Of a stretch of 64,000 nucleotides of DNA, positions 13,616 through 25,764 are shown piece by piece. The stretch's first letter is position 1, and each line of letters begins with the position of its first letter. The position numbers and the translations under genes are program-made. Under the pieces are notes generated by a model, which saw nothing but the letters and a program-made list of their open reading frames with translations, searched no databases and was not told the DNA's origin. Source of the DNA: Linepithema humile (taxonomy: Eukaryota > Arthropoda > Insecta > Hymenoptera > Formicidae); assembly GCF_040581485.1 (NCBI RefSeq), contig NC_090134.1, forward strand, positions 16,607,501-16,671,500. Reading direction: 5' to 3'.

Positions 13616-13740
13616 AAACATAGGTTTCGTAAATCATTTGATTAACTCTCACATATAATCATATAAATATTTAAATATTTAAAAAGTTTTTTTTATTAAA
13701 TAATTTGAATTTTAATAAAAGAAGTTAACTTCGTAGAAAA
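13616..13740 (+). repeat. AT-rich dispersed repeat, copy B
   Basis: Plus-strand partner of the inverted copy at 10321-10440. The two copies are about 3.2 kb apart, in opposite orientation and visibly diverged, and they bracket the pyrimidine-rich CpG block at 11.3-12.2 kb. Element borders cannot be fixed from two copies. Confidence 0.6.
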
Positions 13741-16700
13741 ATTCTAAAAACTCCACACATTTCTATTCTAGCTTGTAAACATTTGTACAAGTTATACTTT
13801 GAATATCATTCATTATTAATTAAACCTTTTTTCTTAGTTACACAAAATTAAATTTGTACATTACGGTTATATGATGCATGTATTGGCATATAATCGAAAT
13901 ATCTATTTTATAGTTCTCAGTTTTCTTAAAGTATGTGAAGATAAAGTCGAGAGACGAGTTGAATCGATTTTAAATAGAACCGTTTGCAAGAATGGACGTT
14001 TCGACGAGTATTGCGTCTGGTATTTTCTGGATTTGCATAGGATCGGAGCCATAGCAGCTTCTCGAATACGTAGGTACATATATTTCTCTAGTTCGACCGA
14101 TTTGTTATCCCGGGCCGAATACTCTTCGCGACCCGAACAAGATGCATTGACTGGACGTATCGAAAGGAATAGTCCACGTGGATTGTAAATTGTGCTGGAA
14201 AATATATTTTATTACTTTCAGTTTATCCATTATTATAATTTTTTACACGTTTATTGGACGTTTATCGTCTTTAAATTATTTTTATTTAATATATTTGCCA
14301 TATAATATTATTTATATTCTACATATATAATTATAATATAATCATAATTTATTATTTATTTTATTCAGTTAAGTGATTTTTTTTGGTCACGTAATTAATC
14401 TATTTGAGTTTTATTCAAAATGAGATACTGTATAGAAAATCTCTTGGAATAAATCACTAGCGGACTCAAAGAAGAGCGCAATATCTTAGATGTCGATTCC
14501 TTTGCCGGTTGATTTTAGCTCTCTATCGACATTCTTGAAAAGTCAAATCCACATCGCGCAAAGACTTGCTAAAGGAACTTCACGGTGGAAACGGAAACAA
14601 AAGCGCAGGAACAAAGGAGAATAAATATTCAGAATATCCGCAAACAAGGAAGATTTACGATTTTATTTATAAAAATTGTAGAGTTACCTCGATCGCCATG
14701 TTACGAACGCTCTCACGTTTCTTTGCTGCAAAATGCCCCGAGGGATGGAGGCGCGGAAACGTGTTATAGAGCTCAAAGGAGAAGGACTGAGGAAAAATGT
14801 ACAGACACGGTAGTGCAATCATTCGACAGATCTCAAAATATGAAAAGTGGACTGAAGTTTAGCGATATCGATAGTTGTAACCTCCTTTTTTTATTATCTC
14901 TACGTTAAAATACTATAATGCGTTTTTAAAAGATAAATAAGTTCGCTGTAATAAATTTCACCGCGCCGCGTATAAACTTTTGCTTCCGTTCTTTTTAATA
15001 TTCCATAAACTGATTTATTGCTTCAAGTTCTTAATTTTCTTTGTTGTCGCGATGCATGTATACTTTCATATACAAAGTATGCGAAATATATGTACCTCGC
15101 CTTACTTTCCTTGCACTCGCTTTTCTCCTCTTTTATTTTCCGCACCGTTCTGTCGCCTCTTTCTCTTTTGTCCTGTCTATAGTGCTGCAAAAAGGGTCCC
15201 AGCGTCGCAACGTTAAAGTGCATTTCAACCTGAGAGGAACTTAACAGTAATGGCTTGCATCGTTTTGCCGATCGTCCGGCAAGTAGTTGCCAAAAACGTA
15301 GCATAAAATCCACAATTATCGAAGCAACTAATGCGAGCATAATAATGTTACAAATTGCGATGCGAGAAAACTATTTTCGAGAAAATATTTTATTTTCAGA
15401 CTTAATATTTTTATTCAAGAAGCGTATAAAAACAATTACATATTGATCGATTATCGATTTATAAATTTATTTGCTCTTGAAATCGAAATCTCGGCGTACA
15501 ATTATAGACTTTTCTTGTACTTGTCTTGATGCTCTCTTCGACGTCTCAGACAGCATCATTGTTGTGTGCGTAATTGCCGGTCGAGGTAGTTTCCTCGAAA
15601 ATTTGCTCGGAAAGATACTTGATGCTTGCGTAATGACGTGGTCCGTGGAAGAGGATAGCCTTCGCGGGAGGCCTGTAGATCCCTGGTCGGGTTTGCTGGC
15701 GGTCAAACCGCAGTGTCGGATTACGGCACTCTTGTAGAGAAAGAGACGACGGCTTAAAGGGGAGAAAAGAGAGACAGAGAATAGTTGCGGAGTAACGAAT
15801 ACACTGTCTTCCCTTCGAACGATTGCTTCGCGTCGCTTTTGTCAATCAACGAATAAATACCGTCTGGTCTTTCTTTCGTTGTAGATCTTTGTGCCGATGA
15901 AGATGTTAAGTGCTTTCTACCATTCACTTATTACGATCGCGCAGCATGAATGGCTTCATTTTTTCGGTCGCCTCGGCTCGTAAAGCGTGAAACAGGTCGA
16001 ACGAGCGTACACGATAATCGAGTCGGTTGTTCACACGGTTGCCTCATCGTTTAGGTGTGCTAATTGCACTCATTATCGCCGCTAGCGGAATACGGAAGAG
16101 TGCTTCTTTTCACAACGTTTACGAGTATTCTTTTTTTTACGGAGGTAAAGAATAGAATCACTTATAATTAGAATGACAAATAAGGGAAATATACATTGTA
16201 CGTAAGTACAGCAGATTATACAAGTAGTTTATTTAATGATGATATCTGCTATAAACAGAAGATGTGTGTACAGCTTCGAGCCGTTAAATATTTTATATCG
16301 AAAGAAGCACAAGACTCTACTTAATTTTTAACATTCCTGAGTTTTGAATCTTTGATGAACAATTTCTCGTCGAAATTAACTTCGCGTATAAAAAATTTTC
16401 TCAATGTAGGACGCATCAATAATAATTATTATTAATACTAATATCGTCTTTTTGAAATATCGTTCTTAATACATATTGAATGATCGTTGCTCAGCAATTC
16501 CGGACTCAATCTAAACATAGTTTAGTCTGCGCTTTTCTTTTTTTGCTCTCAGGCTCTCACGATCTTATTTAGACGCAAATTCGGCGACTCTGCGTGTTCA
16601 GGAACGTTTCGTGCCTCGATCGAGGTGTTCACGAGTGTGGAAGGAAGCAAATACGAGAGGGGGACATTCTATCGACACAAAGAAAAGTATCTATTTACAA

Positions 16701-17624
16701 GTCGCGCGGTGGGCTCTGTTCATTTCGGTGTTGGCGTGATCAAGGAAACCAGAGTTTTAATTTTCCGCCTCAGCGGACTCGCTAGCTGGGGAATCAATGA
16801 GAATTAGAGAGTAGGGTAGCGCCCGGGCTTACCCTCGAAACAAAAAGGAATACTTTGTTAGGACGAATTGCGCACGGGAAGAGCGCGCCGCCTTTGCCGA
16901 ATATCTGCTTATACAGAGAGCCATGCAAATACAAAAATACATTTATATCTCACAGACATTATGCTCCGGAATAAAGTAGATCGAGATAAAATAGGACAGT
17001 GGAACGTTCTCTTTGCGGATGAAATTTTCCTCATATTTCCTGCGGAAACGTTTAGTCCGCAACAGCTCTTCGCGCCAGGTGTCCCACTGATATTTTTAGC
17101 TTAATATCTCCGAAAGTCGTTCGTCAAAGTATACACTCGCGGCAATTTTCTTCGGAAAGGTCACCCCGCCACCTTGGGGCCAGTAACTTGGAAGATCTTC
17201 TCCAGCACGAGCGAGAAATTTAATCGCGACTCGTTCGTACGATTAAATGTCACCGGTGCCATACACGCGAGACCGGGACGCGGGAGACGGAGACAACGAC
17301 GTCCCGAGAAATGAAAGGGAGCGACGAGTACGCGGGCGTGCAGGAGCGAGAGGGACGGGAGAAAGGGCAGACGAGGACGAAGGGTAGATCAGCGGGGCCC
17401 CAGATTTCCCCAGTGATTGTCTCGCAAAGTCTCGCGGAGTCTCGTCAGACCATTCATCGGCGACGTGCCGAGACTTCGAGTCTGGGAAGGTTGCACAAGT
17501 CCTCGGCTAAACCGTCGCTCATCCTTTTTCAACCGCCGCGAAAGAGAAGAGGCAGAGCGGATCGCTCGACGTCGGCCCGCGTGTGTTTTATCCCGCGCAA
17601 CGCTGTGTCTCCTTCCCTACACGC

Positions 17625-17690
17625 TCGTCTCTCTCTCTCTCTCATTTTCTCTCTCCCTCGCGCTCATCCCCGCGCTCCCTCCCCGTCGTT
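17625..17690 (+). repeat. (CT)n and pyrimidine tract
   Basis: CTCTCTCTCTCT followed by CT/CCCT-rich sequence. It underlies the overlapping open frames nearby. Confidence 0.7.
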
Positions 17691-17828
17691 CACCCTTTGA
17701 TGATGGAATTGCCAACTGGCCGATAACACTGATTGAAAAAAAGGCTCCCACACAAAATCGAATTTCCAGCTACGAGCACCCCCGGTATAGCGGGGGACAC
17801 CGCGATACCGATTGCTTTGATCGCCGCG

Positions 17829-17848
17829 CTATATATATATATATATAC
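17829..17848 (+). repeat. (AT)n microsatellite
   Basis: Ten uninterrupted AT units inside an otherwise CpG-rich block. Confidence 0.85.
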
Positions 17849-17949
17849 GACCCTCCCGTTTATGAAACCTCTCGCGACCGCCCGAAAACTTGCCAGAAAT
17901 TAACGATCACCGAATAAATTTTATTCTGTGTAATTCTGACGTTTTAATT

Positions 17950-18020
17950 GCGTAATTACGATATGCTTTGCGTAATTATGATGTGCGTAATTGCGATACG
18001 CGTAATTGCGATACGCTTTG
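17950..18020 (+). repeat. Degenerate 15-20-bp minisatellite, about four units
   Basis: GCGTAATT followed by [A/G]YGATRYG occurs four times in a row. The first and last units end in CTTTG and the middle units lack it. The array lies in a CpG-rich block. The unit contains a homeodomain-like TAATT core, so it could be a site array, but this is inference. Confidence 0.6.
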
Positions 18021-18330
18021 ATCTCGATCGCAGAAAAATATCCCTCGCAATCGATTGACGGTCATAATGCGTTGCTGTGCGGCACTATTTCTAGCCGGCG
18101 CAAATTGCGATTCCCCAATTAAGCACCGTGGTATTTCTCCGCTGTTCTCCGGCTAATTGCCGTGACGTTTCAAAAACCGTTCGTCCCCGCCAGATCAAGC
18201 CAAACATTCCGCTTTTGATTAACGGTACGCCCTTGCCGGTCCAAAGAAACGATTTACATTTTGGGCGAAATTCGGCGAAACCTGGTCAGCGGCCGGCGTG
18301 GCCGAGCGCGTATTAATTAGAGACTCGCCC

Positions 18331-18379
18331 TTAAAGTACCCCGGGCTCGAGACACGGCCTTAAAGTACGGCAGTCTGGT
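18331..18379 (+). repeat. Short direct repeat, CYTTAAAGTAC twice
   Basis: CCCTTAAAGTACC and GCCTTAAAGTACG lie about 30 bp apart, each preceded by a related GAC-C-C sequence. This is a small local duplication or paired binding site with no recognised factor. Confidence 0.4.
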
Positions 18380-19127
18380 GAATTCAGTGCTCGGATTTCA
18401 CGTAGTCAGACGCGGGTTTAGTGCACCGTGGGGGTAATTATTCAAGCGGCATCCCTCGTGGCGAGAGAGTCACGCAAGGGTACGGCGTGGCGGCGGAGGG
18501 TGTGAGTGAACTGCCCTGAGAGGGCGCGAGACGGCGGCGGGAAGGTTTCTGAGCGCGTCATCCATCACTCCGTAACGTACGCATGTACCCGCGAGTGCCC
18601 TGAAATAATTGAGCGCGAGAGAGCGGGGCGGAATCGTTTCTTCCTCGGTAATGCTAGCGACTGAAATTTTCCTACTGCGCCGTGCGCCGGCAAACCGGAC
18701 GAAGGGAAAAACCGAGGCTTTCATATCTCCATTTCGAAAATGTTAATGCATTTATTCGCTTCGACTGTTGCTGCATTTGAAGGCGCATAATTCACCGACG
18801 GTGATGTATGAATGTACTATTCTCCCGTATGAATTTATGTAACGTGAATGCGTGCGAGTGTAAGAGCGCGTTACACTCGTGCGAAAATTCATACGTAAAA
18901 TAACGAATCGAGTTAGATAATAAATTTCACATGATATGTAAATTATTTTTCAATGGCCTTAATGTTTCTCGAACAGATCTCGGTCGCTACGGCGGGAATC
19001 GCAAATGCGAAATCGTAAATAAGGAAAGAGGTGTAACAGCCGTATAATACCGACGGTGAACGTTTCGGTCGCGCGTTCCTAGCGCAATTTTTATTATTCC
19101 GGAGCCGTGCGATTAGTATTCTGTAGA

Positions 19128-19144
19128 GGGGGGGGGGGGGGGGG
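19128..19144 (+). repeat. Poly-G run of 17
   Basis: Seventeen consecutive G followed by a long GA/GAGG purine stretch to about 19265. Runs of G this long are rare and prone to sequencing error. Confidence 0.85.
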
Positions 19145-21260
19145 AGAGAAAAAGGTACGAGAAAAAGAGGTGAGGAGGGAGAGAAGAAGGGATAAGAGGA
19201 GCGTAAGAGCGCGAGAGATTGAACGTAATAGCGCGGCGGAAGAAAGCGGGGAGCGAAAAAAAAAAGCGGACGGAGCGCCGATGCCGGTTACATTCCGGTT
19301 CGGCATGCCGGGGCCGCGCCGTGCGCACGGTCCGTTTTATAAAGCTACGAAATTAAGAATCTGTAAATTTGCGATCCCGAATTAGTATTCCGCCGGACGC
19401 CTCTTCGCGCCGTCTGGAAATCGCTGCGAAGTGAAAGGCGCCGTGCGAAACGGCATCGAGTCGGGGCGAATACAAAGGGAAAAGCATTTGTGTTCGGAAA
19501 AGCAAACGGAGAGGGTAGAGGAGTTACCTTACAGAGCGACCGAAATGGTGAGCGTAATCCTCTTTTTGGGCCCTTCCATTCCCGCCACCTTCTCTTTCCG
19601 CCTTCGTTTCTCTCTTACGTGTGATACGTGCTTATTTTCGGGTGGGGCGAGAGAGGAGGAGTAAGATCGACGAGTGCGAGGCGTAAAAAACGAGCCACCC
19701 CCGAGGGATAATCTCGACGAGAAAAATATCGGGCGGCGAGGAGAGGAGGCGATCATTCTCCGCAGCCCGGAGACACGACACTGTACTCGACCGTTGCAAT
19801 ATACTCGCCGCGATATGTTGGTGCTTATTTCGAGGGTCAAACCGGTAATGAGCGGAAATAACATTAATGGTGTCGAAAGCACGTAACATGAAATATCGCA
19901 TACGGAAGCACATATGACAGGCTGATATTACGCTGCGTAAGACAAAAATAAATCAGTGCATTTGTGCTTGTTCAATACGAATTCCAGATACTTTTTTGAA
20001 TTAATAATTATTTTTCCGTAAACGTTAAAAAATGGAACGTAGAGAGGTGTCTGAAACTTTTATTATTTTCGCTATTTCGAAAGCGCAATCTTCGACGTTA
20101 ATGTATGAAGCATGTATATTTAATTTTATCAAGCTTGTTGCGAGGTATAGTTATATTGCGACGAATAAGTTCTCGCTCGCCGCTGTTCTGGTCGTGATAA
20201 AGCGAAAATTATAACAATAAAGACGTTATACCCGAAATTCCGCGTATCCCGAAATAATTGAATATGCGTTGGAGTGAATTAGCGGCGGCGTTGAATTAAA
20301 TATAAGACGCGGGTAAGCCCCGGGGGTGGATCGTCGGCGGCGCTTGCTATTAATGTCACCAGCCCTAACCACGGGTCATGGACACCGTTAGAAGGGTGCA
20401 TTCTTAATCAGGTATGCCTTTTGGTATGCCCGCGCGCGCGCCCCAAACCGAATGAGATAATAAAGCTGCATCCGCGGGAAACCCTAATAACTTTACGAAA
20501 TCTGGATCAACCAGTTAACGCACATCTAATATTAATAATAAAAAAGCAATACGAATGCGTCCAATAAAACAGCGAAACACCAATCGAAATTCAATGGCAC
20601 AATTCCACTCCGCAATGTAATTATTATGGAATATATAATATATAATTCTAGTTTGGGTATTCGTGCATAATTATTACATAATTGTTGATTAATTAGAATT
20701 ATTTCAGCGCAATTATAATTCCTAAAATATTTTATTAATTAAATTTCAAATTACATTTCTGCTTAAGTAAAAAAAGTAAGATATTTTTATGTATTATCAG
20801 CAATTTTTTATTGCTTACAATTTGCAAATCCTTTTTCTTACTTAATAAGTATATTTTTTTATTCAAACGTTGTTCTTTGTGATTGCAAACGTACAATTTA
20901 AAGAGATTGAATTTTGAATACCGAGTATTTTGTCTTAAAAGTATATTTAACGATGCTCAATTGTTTAACTGAAAACATTGTTACTGCGAATAAAAAATTC
21001 GTATGATCGCTGACGAGATTCTTTAAGGAATCACTCGTTGTCGCGCGAATCGCGATCAACGCGTTACAAATCGTATATATACCGTGACAAATTTACTTTC
21101 TCCCATTCGCACAATCCGATGGGACAACCGCGTCGCCGGCGCGCGCGGCACAAAGGGTGAGCGATGATGAATTGGATGCAACTCGCATCCCCTTGGCGCT
21201 CCCCCGGAGGGGTTCGTGACGTGTCCGATGTACACGCCCGACCTCGATATACGTTACCTA

Positions 21261-21274
21261 TACACACACACACA
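21261..21274 (+). repeat. (AC)n microsatellite
   Basis: About seven AC units. Confidence 0.7.
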
Positions 21275-21445
21275 TACGTGCATACGTGACATTTGCTCGT
21301 ACGCGATTTCGTGGGTGCGCGGCTACTTAACGATTCGCTCGGTTTTTGCACCCGGCAGTGACTCACGTTCGCACATGTGCCGCGCAGCCACACGCTAACG
21401 GCCAAGTCGGTGGATTCTGAAATTAAATTACGAATTACGAGCACG

Positions 21446-21453
21446 ACGGCGGC

Positions 21454-21493
<40 letters not shown>
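21446..21493 (+). repeat. (CGG)n trinucleotide array
   Basis: About 16 GGC/CGG units with one GGT interruption. One reading frame gives an alanine run and its complement gives a proline run, but the surrounding frames show no gene, so this is treated as non-coding. Confidence 0.9.
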
Positions 21494-21494
<1 letters not shown>

Positions 21495-22009
21495 CTTCGA
21501 AAGGGCGGTTTGCAAGACTTTACGACTCGCAGTTACTTCTTCAGCGGCGAGCTCGCGGTTGCGCACGACGAGCAAGGAAGTGGAAAGAGGCTTCGAAATG
21601 ACTTGCTTATGAGACGACCTTTCCACTCATCCTGGTTTTTTCATTTACGGAGGAGTCCGTATATCCAGTTCTTCCGCAGTAGCGTCACTATGTAATGCGT
21701 TTTTGCTAGTTTACGAGACAATTTATCGAAACTATGAGCTATTACTGTATCGTTTCTCGTTATAAATGATTATGACTGTAAAGAAACATATATATATGAA
21801 TACTTGATGGTTTATTACCGTTTAATTTGCATTATTTCACATTTAAGATTCATGAAGCTTTTATCTCTTTTAAGGAGGATACAAGAGTTAAAATATGACA
21901 ACTTCATTTAAGTTTAATTGCCTGAAAATGTCGTTACTTTGGTAACGTTGGTAAAGAAGGAAGAAGAGAATTTTGTTCATTCTGGAATATGAAGAGAAGC
22001 TATGATCGT

Positions 22010-22051
22010 TGACATAAAATTCGATTATAATGACATAAAATTCAATTAAAA
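22010..22051 (+). repeat. Two tandem 21-bp AT-rich units
   Basis: TGACATAAAATTC, then RATTAWAAT, occurs twice back to back in an AT-rich island. It looks like a simple tandem duplication. Confidence 0.5.
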
Positions 22052-25000
22052 TATTAAAGAACGTATAACGCAGAGTTCAAAGTTGAGATTTAAAATAGTT
22101 AATTTGATTGATTAATATTAAAAAGATGGTCAATATAGGGTATGAAATAAAAATTAAGCATTAATATGAAAAGTAATATGTAAAAGATTAACGAATTTTG
22201 AACAAAAGTGATTTTAAAACTTATTTATACGAGTACCAATAAGCATTTCGTTTAATAATGTAAGTTAAATATTCAAAATATTTTCAAATTCGCGTATTTA
22301 ACTTGCACGGTAGCTTTGCAAAGGCCGACAATGCGTTCGGCAATGCAGCCCTCGGTGGCGCCGAACTTTAATGTCCGCCACCGTCAGTCGTTAGATTGAT
22401 GTAGCAGCATCAGTCGAGTATTAACCTGAAATGAGCGTATAATGGCGGTGTCGGGTATTTGATGCCTGTGCTCAGGACGCAACGTATGGCGTCCGCCTGT
22501 ATGCAGGTTCTAGGATATTGGGCTTACATTATATACACCGTTCATGTGGTTAAAATTAAGCGATATATCGATATGCCGACGTATCTGAGCGTACACCATA
22601 TGTGTTCACGAATATAACATAAAGATAATATCAGAATTTAATTTATACGAATTATATCTACGTCAATCACGTCGATTAAAGTAGAAATGCTTTTAGCTTC
22701 CATAAAACGAAAAATATTTAAACAATTATAAAATTTTTCCATGGATTTCTCTGACTTACTTTTAATGTATATATTTAATATATATATTTTTATAATACAT
22801 AATATATGAATTGTTAATTTAAATTTAATAATCGTGCTGAGCTGAAATTATTTAAGAGTTTAATTAACTAAAATCGCCAGGCGTAAATCTGTTGACGCCA
22901 AATTTTCGAATTTCCAGTTTAATATGCGTGTAATCGAGGTGAAATCAAAGTAGAGTCATAATACGCACGATTAAATCGGCTGTATCTTTTCACTGCATTT
23001 TTTCAACTTGTACATTTTCGCGCCGAGCAACGGTGAAGCAACGGACAATTGACATTGTGATAAAGATTCGTAGTGCAAACTGATTTCTCTTCTTCACCTC
23101 CTCGAGAATTCTTCCATTGGTTTTCTACCGGAGTGTAAATACGTATAGGATTTCGAGCACGTGTTTGTACACGTTCGCGTACCAGGCCGAAGAAAAGTCT
23201 CGATCCTTAAAATTCCCGATGCAGGTTTCAAGCGTGGCTCGCGGTGATATTGGAAAAGCTATCGAGGCCTTCTCATCTACTCGCCGGCATTCAGCGGGAA
23301 CTGAACGAAATATTCGGACGCAATTTCTTTATGATAATTCAATTTATCCTACGACCGCGCGTCAGCGGCCACGCGGAGTGCATCAGCTTTGTCGTAACGC
23401 GCGATACCGGATACATACCTGACGTACCGACGTCCTCAATGGCATTCCCGAACCTTTTATTCAGCAAATAGCTGGACCTTATTCGCACTTATTGCCAGGA
23501 ATAGCCGGCCCGATAAAGAATCCCACCCCACCTTTCGTGAATTCATTTCGCGAGCACCGTCGTCTCTCAAAGATTCATGAAAATTGATCGATCTGCACTC
23601 TCGGCGAAATTTTGCGCACAAGGTATTCCCTTATCAGGCTTTGAAATGTTTATTCTCAAACACAGTGTATTCATGCGGTGGTAATGTCTTACTAATGTTC
23701 AGGTTAATATTTGAGCTGAAAATCCATTACTTTGTACTCTTTGTATTTTCGCTATGGCAAATAAATGAAGCTGTTGAAACTCTCGGTATTTCAGCTTATA
23801 ATAGGATTTTTCAAATAGATTTATATTTGAATATTAATTTTATCATACTTCTTATTAGAGTTTTAATAAATTTAGTATTATTATTCTATAATATTTTTAC
23901 ATATATTCAAGAATTTTTTGTTTAACATACATTTTTACATGCCTGCACTTAAATATTGTTACGATAATGTTTTTCGAATAAATGACTTGAAAAAATCACT
24001 CTTTCGGTATTAAATCAACTATTATTCATACCGGATGGAACACATGGGTGAGTTGGAAGAACTTTTTGGGAGCTGCGAACACATATATTTTTCGACGAAC
24101 CGAAAACAATCTCTTAACAGCAGTGCTTACTCCCATCATCGACTGTTACTTCCAAATGGTTGAGCCATTCGTCGAGCTTCAGTCGTATATATTTCGTTCA
24201 TAATCCATCCCGTATCAATTTATCTTAAGCGTATCGAATCGTATCCGTGAGTGTCTTTCCCTTCTCTTATTTTCCCGTTTCCCCGGCTTTCCCCATCTCG
24301 TCCTAGCGCGAGCGACGTTATCCGATTATTTCCGACCGCCATTTTCCACGGCCCCACAATGCATCCTTCGATTGCGACGAGTCTCGATTGTATTTTCGTA
24401 AGTGATATTTGCTGAGAAAACTTTGGCCACTTCACTCTAATTGTTTCTCCCTCTGCAGCGCCGCGCGGAGAGCGAAATCCGTCACGGTGAATAAATATCT
24501 CCAAATAGAGGCTGGACAAATCTGTTCTATATTTTCGAAGAATCGCGATATTTTGTTCCGCGTTTGCGACATACATTTTTAAACTTTCATCTTGTATCGG
24601 AAAGACCGCAAGACCGCGAAAGAAATAATGGAACTCGAGAGCATCGTGCGCCCGCAAACTGCTCATAAAACTTTCGAAAATCCAGCGTCGAGTAAGTTGT
24701 CGCGAATTTTATTTTACATCTGTATGTCAATCCTGCAAATTTTCTCACATCTCGGCCCCGAAACTGAACTATCACTCGACAGCAACAAATATGATTTATT
24801 ACCGTCTCTAAAGTTTGACGAGACGTCGTAATTAATTCTGCGATACTCAAGAGGTATTCCCGGCACTTCACTAGCGAACATTGCCAGGATGTTTGCTAAT
24901 AGGATGCATTCGCTGTTCGATGCGCAATTATGGATAATTTGGAAAGCGCGGTCGTATCAATCGTGCGATCCACTTGCATATTTTCCAGCGTCGAGCGCCG

Positions 25001-25720
25001 TGCACGGTAAAGAGCAACATAAGAGGGTTATTATCGGTCGTATAAATCGGTAATGCAATTACGCCGGGTATTAGGAGCAGATTACCGCTTTGGCTTACAT
25101 ATACGTCGAATAAAACGCGGTGGCCGTTGGTAGCGTGCCGTTATTCGAGGGCCAGCACCACCGTTTTGTATCGCAAGTTGCTAATTAGTTCGCCAGATGG
25201 ACAAACCGTTTGCGGTAATATTGGCTCAGTTTGGTAATAAGTCCTCGTATATTGCAGGCTACTAACGGACTTTAACGAGTATGGGTAACCACTTCCGTTT
25301 TGATTCTCGATCGAGCTTTACTTAATTGATTATTTAATTGATAATAGTGTAATTTGTACTTTTGTCGAGCTTATACATACATTATAGATGGCATTTTCGT
25401 GTTTTGACGATTTTATTTTAAAACTTTAAAAATACTACTGCAGCTTTGTCTTCCAAAATAATATTTGCCTTGGATTCGATTCTCTTCCAACACTTTAAAA
25501 AAGTATTACTATCACGTTCAATATTTTGTTTAAATTACGCAACGTTTCGTTCTCATCGTAAAAAAGGGCTCTCTTAGTTATACGTTTTTAGAATGTGCTG
25601 TTCGGTAGCACGATAGCGAAGAGAGTTTCCGAGCTTACGTACGAGGGATTGCTGGTTATACGTCGGACGTTAAACCGGCTTGGAAATAGTTTCCGGAACT
25701 AATTTACTCGCGGAGGTCAG

Positions 25721-25764
<44 letters not shown>
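25721..25764 (+). repeat. (GTC)3(GCC)n trinucleotide array
   Basis: Three GTC units grade into about eleven GCC units. It is the reverse-complement motif of the array at 21.4 kb. A local frame translates it as polyalanine, without supporting coding context. Confidence 0.9.

Larger units (their letters stand above)
12061..17300. other. Non-coding, mainly AT-rich
   Basis: Apart from listed repeats, nothing gene-like is seen. AT-rich islands at 13420-13900, 14190-14450, 14900-15060, 15340-15470 and 16120-16480; moderately CpG-rich pieces at 13020-13420, 15560-16090 and 16800-17300. Confidence 0.55.
17150..20560. other. Long CpG-rich block, regulatory candidate
   Basis: About 3.4 kb of CpG-dense sequence with only one short AT break (18880-18960). 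It holds the minisatellite at 17950, the poly-G run at 19128 and many TAATTA/GTAATTA words next to CG-rich words. Near 20422 GGTATGCC occurs twice, 11 bp apart. No exon is recognised. Comparable blocks in insect genomes often hold conserved regulatory DNA; that is inference. Confidence 0.4.
20561..25600. other. Non-coding, AT-rich with CpG islands
   Basis: AT islands at 20560-21000, 21690-22290, 22600-22860, 23640-24010 and 25320-25560. More complex, non-repetitive CpG-rich sequence at 22300-22560 and 24890-25300 stands out and would be the first place to look for conservation. No gene seen; the 148-codon minus frame at 24220-24666 is unsupported. Confidence 0.5.

Noticed and set aside
15668..15690. 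CCTGTAGATCC resembling miR-10
   Set aside because: The match stops after 11 bases and no hairpin partner was found.
20762..20850. AAGTAAAAAAAG/CTTTTTCTTACTT inverted repeat
   Set aside because: Arms are short and A/T-biased; expected by chance in this island.
24220..24666. 148-codon minus-strand frame
   Set aside because: No recognised family; crosses from a CpG-rich to an AT-rich part without any change expected of an exon.
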